The notes under the pieces are model-generated. The model was not told the DNA's origin. It saw only the letters and a program-made list of their open reading frames with translations, and ran no database searches. The position numbers and the translations under genes were made by a program. From Mucilaginibacter_A sp964244955 (GTDB lineage: Bacteria; Bacteroidota; Bacteroidia; Sphingobacteriales; Sphingobacteriaceae), in NCBI GenBank assembly GCA_964244955.1, contig CAXTKQ010000008.1:1-58439 (forward strand): DNA of 58,439 bases, in the 5' to 3' direction. This document shows, piece by piece, positions 44,057 through 52,389 of this stretch (within the stretch, counting starts at the first letter, position 1; every line of letters starts with the position of its first letter).

Positions 44057-44081
44057 ATGCTTCTTTTATCCCTATTTTTTG
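44057..44081 (-). repeat. Dispersed TAAAAGAAGYAT element
   Basis: Core 44057-44068, then TCCCTATTTTTTGC. It lies in the divergent gap between the Lys-rich protein and channel genes. Confidence 0.85.
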
Positions 44082-44200
44082 CTTGTGCAAAATTTTAAAC
44101 TTGTAATCTTGTTTTGCAGTTTTTATTGTTGATAGCCAACAAACAAAAACGAAGCTTTGCAGCTAATAGCATTACGTTAAATACAAACGGTTTTTTAAAA

Positions 44201-46594
44201 ATGGTTTACAAGCACTTTTCATTGCTTTACAAGTCTGTTTTGCTTTGCCTCAATTTCCTGTTTTTGGTTGTGCCGAAAATGGCGGCCGGGCAAGAAAATA
44301 TACCGGTAAAAACAGCATCCGATTCGGCCAAAACCACGCTTCTGCCCAAAGCTGCCGCTGCAAACCAAGTTGTTCCGGATACTTTGCTTTTTCGTATCGC
44401 GCAGGCAAAAAACGCAATCGAGCAAATCAATTCGCATAACAAAACCGGCTACAACCTGGAACAAATCCGTACCGAACTGCCGGAAGTGCAAGCCAACGTT
44501 GCGGAGATAAAAGAAGACATGGTTGGCTCGACACGCATTATCGAAACAAAAACATTGCTGAGCTACCAAAATATTTTAAAAAACGAACAAAGCCGGTTGT
44601 CCGACTGGCGCGCCACGCTTTCGGCCTACAACAATAATTTGGGGCAGATGTCGCAGCAAATTGTCCGTTTCAGTGCCGATACCATTTTATCTCCTGCCGG
44701 AAACGACACCACGCAAAAAAGCCTTTACAGCAGCCAACTGCAAAACCTGCGCCTGCAACTGCAACAAACGGGCAAAACCACTACGGCAAGTTTAGACAGT
44801 GTAGGCAAATTGCTGGCCGAGGTTTCCTCGCTTTATTTTGAAGTGAACGACTTACAGGCCAACATCCGCGAAAGGTTAAAAGCAACCGACCGAAACGCGT
44901 TTAGCAAAGAATCGCCTTATTTATGGTCTGCACCGCCCGTTACCACCACTACCAATTTAGGCAATTTGTTCCGCTCTTCTTACCAGGGGCAAAACCGTGT
45001 TCTGTCCTACTTTATCAACAACACTTGGGACAACCGGCTGCTGCTCATCCTGTTTGGCATTGCTTTTTTTATCTGGGTTTTTCGCAATTTCAAAGCCGTC
45101 AACAAGCTCCCGGCAAACCCCAAACTTACCGGCTTAAAGTTTGGCTACATCGGTGCCGTTCCGGTTTTGGCCACGCTGATTGTGGTGTTGAGCCTGGCAC
45201 CGCTATTTGAGCCAAACTCGCCGCCCTCCTACATCGAACTTGTACAGTTTGTGCTGCTGGTGGTGCTTACGCTGTTTTTCCGTAAACGGCTCAATCCGCA
45301 AAAGTTTAAGTTCTGGCTGCTTATTTCGGCTTTTTATGCAGCCATAACGGTTACGGTTACGGTGATTAATTATGGCTTGATTTTAAGAAGCGTGCTTATC
45401 CTGCTCAACCTGGGCTCTGTTTATCTGGGTTTTGTTTTTTATAAAAGGATAGACCGCGTGGTAATTGCCAAAAAATATTTAAAACCGGTAACTGGGATTT
45501 TCTTTTTGCTGAACGGGCTGGCGGTGCTGCTCAACCTTTTTGGCCGTATCAGTCTGGCAAAAGTTTTCAGCCAAACCGCTATTGCTTCGCTTACGCAGAT
45601 TGTCGGGCTGGCCGTTTTGGTACACATTTTATCCGAAGCGTTTGAACTGCAGACCCGTATAAGTTCTTCAACAAAAGGCATTTTCTCGAAAATCAATTTT
45701 AGCAAAGTCCGCAAAGCTTTCCGCAAAGCGCTTTCCATCGTGGCCGTTTTGCTTTGGCTGCTGGTGTTCTTTATCAACCTTAATTTCTCTGGCGCATTAT
45801 TTTTTATTGTTGAAACAATGCTCTACAAGCAACATGCTTTGGGCAGTATCAATTATACACTTGGAAACATCCTGCTTTTTGGTATCATTATTTACTTGTC
45901 CAACTGGCTGCAAAAAAACATCGGCATTTTGCTGGGTGAAGAAAGTTCAGCTTTTATGGGTAAAACCGAACATAAAAGCTCTAAGCTGGCACTCATCCGG
46001 CTGGTGATAATTTTGGTTGGGGTTTTTTTGGCGATCAATGCTTCGGGCATCGAACTGGACAAGTTGACCATTGTACTGGGCGCACTAAGTGTTGGTATTG
46101 GCTTGGGAATGCAAAATATCGTAAACAACTTTGTATCAGGCATTATCCTGATTTTTGAAAAGCCATTCCAAGTGGGCGATTTTATAGAACTGGCCGATAA
46201 AAAAGGCAAAGTATTGGATATTGGCATTCGGGCCAGCCGGATGCTGACGGAACAAGGTTCGGAAGTGATCGTGCCTAACGGCGATTTGCTATCGGCACGA
46301 CTGGTCAACTGGACGTTGAGCAACACGTATCTAAGGACTGAAATACTGCTGAAAGTAAACACCGACGCCGACTTAGACAGCGTAAAAAAGATTATTGAAG
46401 AAGAAGTTGGAAAAGCGGAAGACACGGTGAAAAATACACCGGTAGAAATTTTGTTTAACACAGTTGCTGCCGATAGTATTGAGTTAAAGCTATTGGTTTG
46501 GATCAGCAGCGTTTATACCGAAAACAGTTTTAAAGGAAAAATGCTCGAACAATTGTTTATCCATTTTAAAGAAAAAGGCATTAAAATGATGTAA
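44201..46594 (+). CDS. MscS-family mechanosensitive channel with long periplasmic domain
   Basis: About 797 residues from ATG 44201. Signal peptide, coiled-coil-like periplasmic region (about 30-240), several membrane helices from about 265, and the MscS pore helix LSVGIGLGMQNIVNNFVSGIILIFEKPFQVGDFIEL followed by the beta domain GKVLDIGIRASRMLTEQGSEVIVPNGDLLSARLVNWTLSN and the C-terminal alpha/beta part. Opens on membrane tension to release osmolytes in the inner membrane. An element-like variant (44307) is read as IPVKTAS near the signal cleavage site. Confidence 0.9.
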   Translation: MVYKHFSLLYKSVLLCLNFLFLVVPKMAAGQENIPVKTASDSAKTTLLPKAAAANQVVPDTLLFRIAQAKNAIEQINSHNKTGYNLEQIRTELPEVQANVAEIKEDMVGSTRIIETKTLLSYQNILKNEQSRLSDWRATLSAYNNNLGQMSQQIVRFSADTILSPAGNDTTQKSLYSSQLQNLRLQLQQTGKTTTASLDSVGKLLAEVSSLYFEVNDLQANIRERLKATDRNAFSKESPYLWSAPPVTTTTNLGNLFRSSYQGQNRVLSYFINNTWDNRLLLILFGIAFFIWVFRNFKAVNKLPANPKLTGLKFGYIGAVPVLATLIVVLSLAPLFEPNSPPSYIELVQFVLLVVLTLFFRKRLNPQKFKFWLLISAFYAAITVTVTVINYGLILRSVLILLNLGSVYLGFVFYKRIDRVVIAKKYLKPVTGIFFLLNGLAVLLNLFGRISLAKVFSQTAIASLTQIVGLAVLVHILSEAFELQTRISSSTKGIFSKINFSKVRKAFRKALSIVAVLLWLLVFFINLNFSGALFFIVETMLYKQHALGSINYTLGNILLFGIIIYLSNWLQKNIGILLGEESSAFMGKTEHKSSKLALIRLVIILVGVFLAINASGIELDKLTIVLGALSVGIGLGMQNIVNNFVSGIILIFEKPFQVGDFIELADKKGKVLDIGIRASRMLTEQGSEVIVPNGDLLSARLVNWTLSNTYLRTEILLKVNTDADLDSVKKIIEEEVGKAEDTVKNTPVEILFNTVAADSIELKLLVWISSVYTENSFKGKMLEQLFIHFKEKGIKMM
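44307..44318 (+). repeat. Variant element core TAAAAACAGCAT in coding sequence
   Basis: Preceded by ATATACCGG; GAAG replaced by ACAG as at 536, 30303 and 47600. Read as IPVKTAS. Confidence 0.35.
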
Positions 46595-46609
46595 GCGGAA
46601 AAGCAATAT

Positions 46610-46900
46610 TTAATTCTGTCTTTTCAATAATTCCGCTCTCATAATGTACAAAATATATTTGATCAAGGCTTTGCTGTGTTGTATTTCGTAGTTAATGTTT
46701 TTCGGGTCGGCATGATGAAGTTCAAATAAAATTGCTTTCAATGCAATTCTGTAATCGAAATAACTTTTTGCATTTTTAAACCTCAAAACGAAGCCCGCAC
46801 CTTTGCTGTATTGAGGTATCGGAAGCCCACACATTTTAAACTCTTCAAAATAGCGCAATTTTAGTTCGACTCCCAGATAAGAGGTATCTTGTGTTTCCAT
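46610..46900 (-). CDS. Hypothetical protein, 96 residues
   Basis: Soluble, helical-looking protein (METQDTSYLGVELKLRYFEEFKMCGLPIPQYSKGAG... ending ALIKYILYIMRAELLKRQN) with no signal peptide. No family recognised. Convergent with the channel gene, 15 bases between stops. Function unknown. Confidence 0.6.
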   Translation of the reverse strand: METQDTSYLGVELKLRYFEEFKMCGLPIPQYSKGAGFVLRFKNAKSYFDYRIALKAILFELHHADPKNINYEIQHSKALIKYILYIMRAELLKRQN

Positions 46901-47233
46901 ATGATGTTATTTAAAAAATTTTTAATGTAATCAATTACAATTCTAATCCTATCTCTGCAACAGTAAGTAATAGTCTTTTTCTAACCAATACGTTTTATTA
47001 TACTATTTAAATTTAGATGGAACTTAAACGGCACAAAAACAAATATGATTATTTCAATAAAAGAACCATATGTATTACTACTGTTAATTAAATAATTAAT
47101 GAATAGGGGTTTTTTGTAAAGTTTGTTTGAAAAAGCCTAATTTTTAAAAGAGAAGCAATTATAAATAGGAAAAACGGCCAAAAAAGCACAACTTTTTTGC
47201 TGTAAATTTGTTTTTTATTTAAAAAATATTTTT
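46901..47233. other. 333-base AT-rich region without genes
   Basis: No credible frame. A one-mismatch core TAAAAGAACCAT lies at about 47058. It separates the 96-residue gene from the lipoprotein gene; both are on the minus strand, so the promoter of the former lies here. Confidence 0.5.
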
Positions 47234-47686
47234 TTAATTCTTTAAATCAGGGTCTATTAAAGCGGCGGGTTCAAATTCTTCTACATAATTGTATGGGATA
47301 TAACCGGTTTGGTCATTGCTGTATTTTATTTTTGCCAGGATGCCACTGGTATGGTTTAGATCAATCCCGATCAATTGAACGCTATCACCGATGGTCAAAA
47401 TCCGTTTGGTTGGAAGTTCTTCAGCATCTAAAATTGCAATATCCTGATAAGCCCCGGCTTTGTTGTTCCAAGTGTTTACCCTTACTTTTTTATCGGCATA
47501 CTTTTGTTCCAACTTGTTTAAAGTTTGCACCAAAATTGGATCGTATTCGCGGTGCAAATGTTGATTAGTACTTCTTTTACAGGCAAAAATTAAGCATGAT
47601 AAAAACAGTATCAAAATAAATTGAACAGAATGCTTTTTCTTTTTCACAAAAACATTTTCAAATAGCACCATGAATAATAATTGCAT
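47234..47686 (-). CDS. Lipoprotein with C-terminal SH3-like domain
   Basis: 150 residues; several in-frame starts exist (ATG 47686, ATG 47671, GTG 47647). Basic stretch KKKKHS, hydrophobic core FILILFLSCLIFA and Cys: a lipobox FAC, which is encoded by the dispersed element (47568) together with the following KRS. The C-terminal part, LTIGDSVQLIGID ... GILAKIKYSNDQTGYIPYNYVEEFEP, resembles a bacterial SH3 domain used in cell-wall binding. Role unknown; outer envelope lipoprotein. Confidence 0.7.
   Translation of the reverse strand: MQLLFMVLFENVFVKKKKHSVQFILILFLSCLIFACKRSTNQHLHREYDPILVQTLNKLEQKYADKKVRVNTWNNKAGAYQDIAILDAEELPTKRILTIGDSVQLIGIDLNHTSGILAKIKYSNDQTGYIPYNYVEEFEPAALIDPDLKN
47568..47611. 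repeat. Close inverted pair, standard plus variant core
   Basis: GTACTTCTTTTA (47568-47579, one mismatch) with arm CAGGCAAAAATTAAG, then variant TAAAAACAGTAT at 47600-47611. The left copy codes for the lipobox Cys and KRST of the lipoprotein. Confidence 0.65.
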
Positions 47687-47726
47687 TGTATTTAACCAGA
47701 AAACAAATTTTAAATTGTAACAATTG

Positions 47727-47751
47727 ATGCTTCTTTTACCACATAAAAATT
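47727..47751 (-). repeat. Dispersed TAAAAGAAGYAT element at a gene 3' end
   Basis: Core 47727-47738, spacer CCAC, AT arm ATAAAAATT which reaches into the stop codon (47750-47752) of truC. Confidence 0.92.
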
Positions 47752-48439
47752 AAGCTTGCTGCCAGTCCATTAGTTTCATCATCCGTAAAAACTCCGGTTG
47801 TAAATTTGCTTTGATTTGAACTTGCATTCCCGTTACCGGATGCTGGAAAGACAATTGCGAAGCATGGAGCAACATTGTGTCCATTTCAAATTCAGCTTTA
47901 AACAGGCGGTTTTGTTTGTTGCAGCCATGCGTGCGGTCGCCAATAATCGGATGAAAAATGTGGCTGAAATGTTTGCGCAACTGGTGCATGCGTCCGGTTG
48001 TAGGTTTTGCTTCCACCATCGAATACCTGGAGGTTAAATGCACGCCGAGCGGAACATCCAATTCTGCCCGTTGCAAGGTTGTATAAGCGGTAAAAGCATC
48101 CTGCAACGTGCCGTTTTCCTTGCGCAACGGATAATCAATCTCTTCAGAATCAGGCGTGTGGCCGCGCACAATGGCCAGGTACTTTTTTTGCACTTTGTTT
48201 TCTGCAAATTGCTGCTGCATGGCTTTTTCGGTTTCCTTATCCAACGCAAAAAGCAAAACGCCGCCGGTTTTGCGGTCGAGCCGGTGCACCGGGTTTACCC
48301 ATTGATTGATCTGGTTTTTTAACAATTGCAAGGCAAACTCCTCTGCATCGCGGGCAATTGGCGAACGGTGCACCAGCAAACCATGCGGCTTGTTGATGGC
48401 CACCAAATGTTCATCGCGGAATATAATTTCTAAAGGCAA
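47750..48439 (-). CDS. truC: tRNA pseudouridine synthase C (RluA family)
   Basis: 229 residues. Catalytic motif NPVHRLDRKTGGVLLFA with Asp about 53, N-terminal LEIIFRDEHLVAINKPHGLLVHRS, and late RMHQLRKHFSHIFHPIIGD. The compact RluA fold without an S4 domain and the NKPHGLLVHRS start fit TruC (uridine 65 of some tRNAs), though other RluA members are possible. Cytoplasmic. Confidence 0.87.
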   Translation of the reverse strand: MPLEIIFRDEHLVAINKPHGLLVHRSPIARDAEEFALQLLKNQINQWVNPVHRLDRKTGGVLLFALDKETEKAMQQQFAENKVQKKYLAIVRGHTPDSEEIDYPLRKENGTLQDAFTAYTTLQRAELDVPLGVHLTSRYSMVEAKPTTGRMHQLRKHFSHIFHPIIGDRTHGCNKQNRLFKAEFEMDTMLLHASQLSFQHPVTGMQVQIKANLQPEFLRMMKLMDWQQA

Positions 48440-48465
48440 GGGTTGATCGTTTTTTTGTGGACGCC

Positions 48466-48490
48466 AAATTTAGGGCAATAAAAGAAGTAT
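48466..48490 (+). repeat. Dispersed TAAAAGAAGYAT element
   Basis: Core 48479-48490 with AAATTTAGGGCAA arm, 39 bases upstream of the truC start. Confidence 0.85.
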
Positions 48491-48629
48491 TGGTATAAAA
48501 GTATTGAATTTAAAAATGGAGTTAACAAATGGTAAAACTAACTTTGCCAGGTTCTATATTAACCGTTTTAAACAACTAAATTAAAACCCGCTTGTTACCA
48601 TCGTATAACCTTTGTTTTAACCGCTTCCA

Positions 48630-49115
48630 ATGCCCTTCATCACCAATAAACCGCAACCAGTAAATTTAACCGGAAAATTAAAATGGGTAGAATACATGGC
48701 CAATTTGCTAGACGATAAGTTTCGCATTCCCGGCACAAAGTTTCGTTTTGGTTTAGACCCGATCATGAATTTGATCCCCATTGCCGGAGATATTTCAGGC
48801 TTTTTGGTAGGCGCAGCTTTGGTTTGGGTAATGGCGCGGCACGGTGTAAGCAGGAAAGTTTTGATTTTGATGGTCATAAATATTTGTGCGGATGCTTTGA
48901 TTGGTGCGGTTCCGCTGATCGGGCAAATTTCTGATTTCTATTACAAGTCCAATTCGCGCAACATCAAACTGCTGAAAGAACATTACGAAGAAGGCAAACA
49001 CCAGGGAAAAGGCACAGGCGTTTTGGTCATGTTGTTTTTGGTGCTGCTGGTGTTTTTTGCGGCGTTTTTGTTTTTGCTTTATACCATTACAAAATGGGTT
49101 TTCGGCTGGATTTAA
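48630..49115 (+). CDS. DUF4112 family membrane protein
   Basis: 161 residues. Signature LDDKFRIPGTKFRFGLDPIMNLIPIAGDISGFLVGAALV (about 27-65) and GAVPLIGQISDFYYKSNSRNIKLL (about 92-115), with three membrane segments, the last near the C-terminus. Function unknown. Single gene after the divergent truC. Confidence 0.9.
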   Translation: MPFITNKPQPVNLTGKLKWVEYMANLLDDKFRIPGTKFRFGLDPIMNLIPIAGDISGFLVGAALVWVMARHGVSRKVLILMVINICADALIGAVPLIGQISDFYYKSNSRNIKLLKEHYEEGKHQGKGTGVLVMLFLVLLVFFAAFLFLLYTITKWVFGWI

Positions 49116-49242
49116 TTTGAAAATAAAAGCTTATAAATTGTATGTTGATTTTTATAGCTTAGTAACCGAAATTAAAAACCTAAACCAATAAAACTATTAC
49201 GGTTTATTTTAAGCCTGTTTAAATTGATACCCATACAATTAC

Positions 49243-49317
49243 ATGCTTCTTTTATGCCGGTAAATTTGATTTTTAAACATGAAAGAACCAATGATTTTTA
49301 TACGATAAAAGAAGTAT
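49243..49317. repeat. Paired inverted dispersed elements (75 bp)
   Basis: Left core ATGCTTCTTTTA 49243-49254, right core TAAAAGAAGTAT 49306-49317. The right half shares CAATGATTTTTAT with the pairs at 11739 and 14521. It lies between DUF4112 and the DUF1080 operon. Confidence 0.92.
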
Positions 49318-49368
49318 CAGTTTAGAAAAGGCGCTATACCAAAAAACACAATTTACAATTCTTTAACC

Positions 49369-50070
49369 ATGAATATCAAAATCTGCCTGTTGCTGTTGGC
49401 ACTAAGTTTTACCGGTATCTTTTCAGCCAAAGCGCAATTGCCTTTTCTCACCAAAAAAGAAATTAAACAAGGCTGGGTTTTGCTTTTTGACGGAAAAACA
49501 TTTGAAGGATGGCAAAAAGCCAACGGTACGCCTTTTACAGGAAAAGGCTGGAAAATAGATAACGGCGTGCTTAGCGTAAACCTGGAAAATGGCGAAGGCG
49601 GAGACATCATCACCACAAAAGAATATACCGATTTTGACCTTTCCCTTGATTTTAAGCTGGAAAAAGGGACCAATAGCGGCGTTAAATGTTTTTTGATTAA
49701 AAATACTTCTTTGGGCTGCGAGTACCAGCTTATTGACGATGAAAACCACCCGGACGCAAAAATGGGCAGAAATGGCAACCGCTCGCTTGGAAGTCTTTAC
49801 GATATCATGCCTCCTGCTGCCGATAAAAAAGTTAACCCTTTGGGCGAATGGAACAACATGCACATCATCTCCAAAGGAAAGCATGTAGAACACTGGCTGA
49901 ACGGAAAGAAAATTTTGGAATACGACCGCGGCAGTGAAAAATTTAAAAGTATGGTGGCCGAAAGCAAGTTTAAAACTACTTCAGGTTTTGCCGAAGCAGA
50001 CCGTTCGGCCATTCTGTTGCAGGAACACGGCGATGTAATTCATTTCAGGAATATAAAGATCAAGCAATAA
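49369..50070 (+). CDS. DUF1080 family (3-keto-disaccharide hydrolase-type) secreted protein
   Basis: 233 residues: signal peptide (about 1-22, SAKAQ), then the DUF1080 lectin-like fold with WVLLFDGKTFEGWQKANG, GGDIITTKEYTDFDLSLDFKLEKGTNSGVKCFL, CEYQLIDDENHPDAK, and a final strand IHFRNIKIKQ. Family members hydrolyse 3-keto-glycosides in the periplasm. Eight bases upstream of a Gfo/Idh/MocA oxidoreductase gene, a pairing that supports a 3-keto-sugar pathway. Confidence 0.9.
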   Translation: MNIKICLLLLALSFTGIFSAKAQLPFLTKKEIKQGWVLLFDGKTFEGWQKANGTPFTGKGWKIDNGVLSVNLENGEGGDIITTKEYTDFDLSLDFKLEKGTNSGVKCFLIKNTSLGCEYQLIDDENHPDAKMGRNGNRSLGSLYDIMPPAADKKVNPLGEWNNMHIISKGKHVEHWLNGKKILEYDRGSEKFKSMVAESKFKTTSGFAEADRSAILLQEHGDVIHFRNIKIKQ

Positions 50071-50078
50071 ATTGTGCT

Positions 50079-51431
50079 ATGGAAAAAAGACGTGATTTTA
50101 TCAAAAAGGTGGCGATAACTACCGGCGGCCTTGCTTTGGGAAGCAAAGCTTTTAGTTTTACCGCATCAAGCTATAAAAGGATCATCGGTGCAAACGACCG
50201 AATCCATGTAGCTATCATCGGGCTAAACGGCAGGGGCGGCAGCATGTCGGGTACGTTTGCCCGTCAGCCAAATTTGATGATTAATACCGTATGTGATGTG
50301 GATTCAAGGACAATACCCAAAGTCCAAAAATCGGTATCGGCCATAACCGGTACGGATGCCCCCAAAGGCGAAGGCGACTGCCGTAAAGTGATGCAGGACA
50401 AAAGTATTGATGCCATTTACATCGCCACGCCCGATCATTGGCACGCACCAATGACCATAATGGGCTGCCAGGCCGGGAAGCATGTGTATGTAGAAAAACC
50501 GCTCAGCCATAACCCGCACGAAGGGGAATTGGCCGTACGGGCAGCAAGAAAGTATAACCGGGTTGTACAAATGGGCGCACAACGACGCTCTTCCCCGTTG
50601 GCCATACAATGTGTAGAAGAATTGCACAACGGCGTTATCGGCAGGGTATATTTGGCCAAAACCTGGTACACCAACAACCGCAAAGCTACTTACCTTAAAC
50701 CTGCTGGGGCTCCCGATTGGCTGAACTATGACTTGTGGCAAGGCCCGGCACCGCGCAAACCTTACCAGGACGGGTTGATCCACTACAACTGGCATTGGTT
50801 TTGGGATTACGGCACCGGTGAAGCCTTGAACAACGGTACGCACGAAGTGGACATGGCACGATGGGGACTGAATGTAGATTTTCCGACAAGGGTAAGTTCG
50901 GTTGGTGGCCGATACCAGTTTAAAGACGATTGGCAAACGCCGGATACACAAATTGTTACAATGGATTATCCCGGCCGTGTGTCGCTGTTGTGGGAAAACA
51001 GGAGTTCGAACGGAAGAAAAATAGAAGGTGCCGAGCGGGGCATTATTTTTTACGGCGATAATGGCAGTATGGATACCGACGGCGAAGAATATACCCAATA
51101 TGACCTGAGCGGTAAATTAGTAAAACAGGTAAAAAAACAAGGGCCGGCAGAAGATGCAGGCTTACAAGGCCGAAATACCGCCAGCCCAAGTTTAGGAATG
51201 GACAGCCAGCACGTTGCTAATTTTTTGGATGCGATCCGTAACCATAAACGCCCAAGCTGTGATGTTGAATTGGGTCATAAAAGTATATTGCCCATGCAAT
51301 TGGGCAACATTTCCTGGCGTGTTGGCCGTGACTTGCACATAGACCCTAAGAACGGGCATATCCTGAACGACCCCGAAGCACAAAAACTATGGAGCCGTAG
51401 TTACGAGCCAGGCTGGGAACCTAAAGTTTGA
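50079..51431 (+). CDS. Gfo/Idh/MocA family oxidoreductase, Tat-type signal
   Basis: 450 residues. N-terminus MEKRRDFIKKVAITTGGLALGSKAFSF has a twin-arginine-like RRDFIKK motif. Rossmann fold IHVAIIGLNGRGGSMSGTFA (about 42-61), YIATPDHWHAPMTIMGCQAGKHVYVEKPLSHNPHEG (conserved EKP, about 113-148), then the alpha/beta C-terminal domain with HYNWHWFWDYGTGEALNNGTHEVDMARWGL. Expected periplasmic NAD(P)-dependent sugar oxidoreductase, partner of the DUF1080 hydrolase. Confidence 0.92.
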   Translation: MEKRRDFIKKVAITTGGLALGSKAFSFTASSYKRIIGANDRIHVAIIGLNGRGGSMSGTFARQPNLMINTVCDVDSRTIPKVQKSVSAITGTDAPKGEGDCRKVMQDKSIDAIYIATPDHWHAPMTIMGCQAGKHVYVEKPLSHNPHEGELAVRAARKYNRVVQMGAQRRSSPLAIQCVEELHNGVIGRVYLAKTWYTNNRKATYLKPAGAPDWLNYDLWQGPAPRKPYQDGLIHYNWHWFWDYGTGEALNNGTHEVDMARWGLNVDFPTRVSSVGGRYQFKDDWQTPDTQIVTMDYPGRVSLLWENRSSNGRKIEGAERGIIFYGDNGSMDTDGEEYTQYDLSGKLVKQVKKQGPAEDAGLQGRNTASPSLGMDSQHVANFLDAIRNHKRPSCDVELGHKSILPMQLGNISWRVGRDLHIDPKNGHILNDPEAQKLWSRSYEPGWEPKV

Positions 51432-51433
51432 GG

Positions 51434-51466
51434 AAAAGCCGGAACCAATCAAAGTTCCGGCTTTCT
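51434..51466. terminator. Rho-independent terminator
   Basis: Stem AAGCCGGAAC / GTTCCGGCTT with loop CAATCAAA, right after the oxidoreductase stop; short T-run. Confidence 0.85.
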
Positions 51467-51483
51467 CCTGTTAAATGCTTACC

Positions 51484-51508
51484 AAATTTATGTGGGTAAA
51501 AGAAGCAT
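51484..51508 (+). repeat. Dispersed TAAAAGAAGYAT element
   Basis: Core 51497-51508 with AAATTTATGTGGG arm, downstream of the terminator and 78 bases from the SDR stop. Confidence 0.9.
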
Positions 51509-51585
51509 CGTCCTTAATCTTCTAATCATTCCCGTTGGCGCTCCACTAGCTAGCCTGTTTTAAATTGTAATAAGCTAATACATTT

Positions 51586-52323
51586 TTACCACGGACTAAT
51601 CCCTGTTTCCGGTGCATTGTCATCACTAAAAAATTGACCTGTCGGCCCGTCTGGTCCTAATATCGCTGCTTTTACTACCCGGGCAGCAGCATCCGGCACG
51701 GTTCCGGGGCCACTATGGTGATTAAAATCTGTGGCGGTATAACCAGGGTCAACGGCATTTACCTTAAATGGCGTATCGCGCAAGTTATGGGCCAGCATAA
51801 TGGTATAAGCATTAAGGGCAGCTTTAGACGGAACATAAACGGCAGCTTTAACTGGGTAATACTTCCAGGAAGGATCGTTATGCAAAGTGAGTGAACCCAA
51901 GCCTGAAGTAACATTAACAATCCTCGGCTCCGGCGATTGCTTTAGCAGGTCTATAAACGCCTGTGTTACTTCTATTACGCCAAAAAAATTGGTTTCAAAC
52001 ACTTGCTTAAACACGCTGATGTCTGTTTCCAGTGGCGTTTGCGGCATAGTGCCGCTGACACCGGCATTATTAATCAGCACGTCCAGTATTTCAGTTTTCC
52101 GGCCAAGTACTTCGCGCGCGGCCGTGATTGATTCAATTTGATCTACATCAATCTCTATAGGCTCAACCTGGTTTAAGCCTTCCGACTGTAATTGGCTGAC
52201 CGCCTGTTGGCCTTTTTCCATGTCCCGGCAGCCTAAGTATACATAATATCCTTGTTGTAATAATTGCCTTGCAGTTTCAAAGCCAATACTTTTGTTTGCT
52301 CCTGTTATCAGTGCTGTTTTCAT
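51586..52323 (-). CDS. SDR-family oxidoreductase
   Basis: 245 residues. Rossmann TALITGANKSIGFETARQLLQQG (TGxxxGxG type, about 3-25), NNAGVSG (about 87), catalytic Ser in NVTSGLGSLTL, YxxxK is replaced by VYVPSKAALNAY (Tyr/Lys present), and the PGYTATDFN cofactor loop. Cytoplasmic NAD(P)H-dependent reductase of unknown substrate. Next to an AraC-family regulator on the same strand; a related SDR begins at 57848. Confidence 0.9.
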   Translation of the reverse strand: MKTALITGANKSIGFETARQLLQQGYYVYLGCRDMEKGQQAVSQLQSEGLNQVEPIEIDVDQIESITAAREVLGRKTEILDVLINNAGVSGTMPQTPLETDISVFKQVFETNFFGVIEVTQAFIDLLKQSPEPRIVNVTSGLGSLTLHNDPSWKYYPVKAAVYVPSKAALNAYTIMLAHNLRDTPFKVNAVDPGYTATDFNHHSGPGTVPDAAARVVKAAILGPDGPTGQFFSDDNAPETGISPW

Positions 52324-52389
52324 AATTAATTGTTTAACAGTACAAATTTACAGCGTGCATGGTATCTGGCTGTAACACATCCAATGGTA

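Noticed and set aside
44508..44519. TAAAAGAAGACA in the channel gene as an element copy
   Set aside because: Two mismatches at the 3' end and no AT arm; natural codons for IKED explain it.
50304..51098. Minus-strand frame of 264 codons inside the Gfo/Idh/MocA gene
   Set aside because: Long, but the plus strand has full family motifs. It is a typical antisense shadow.
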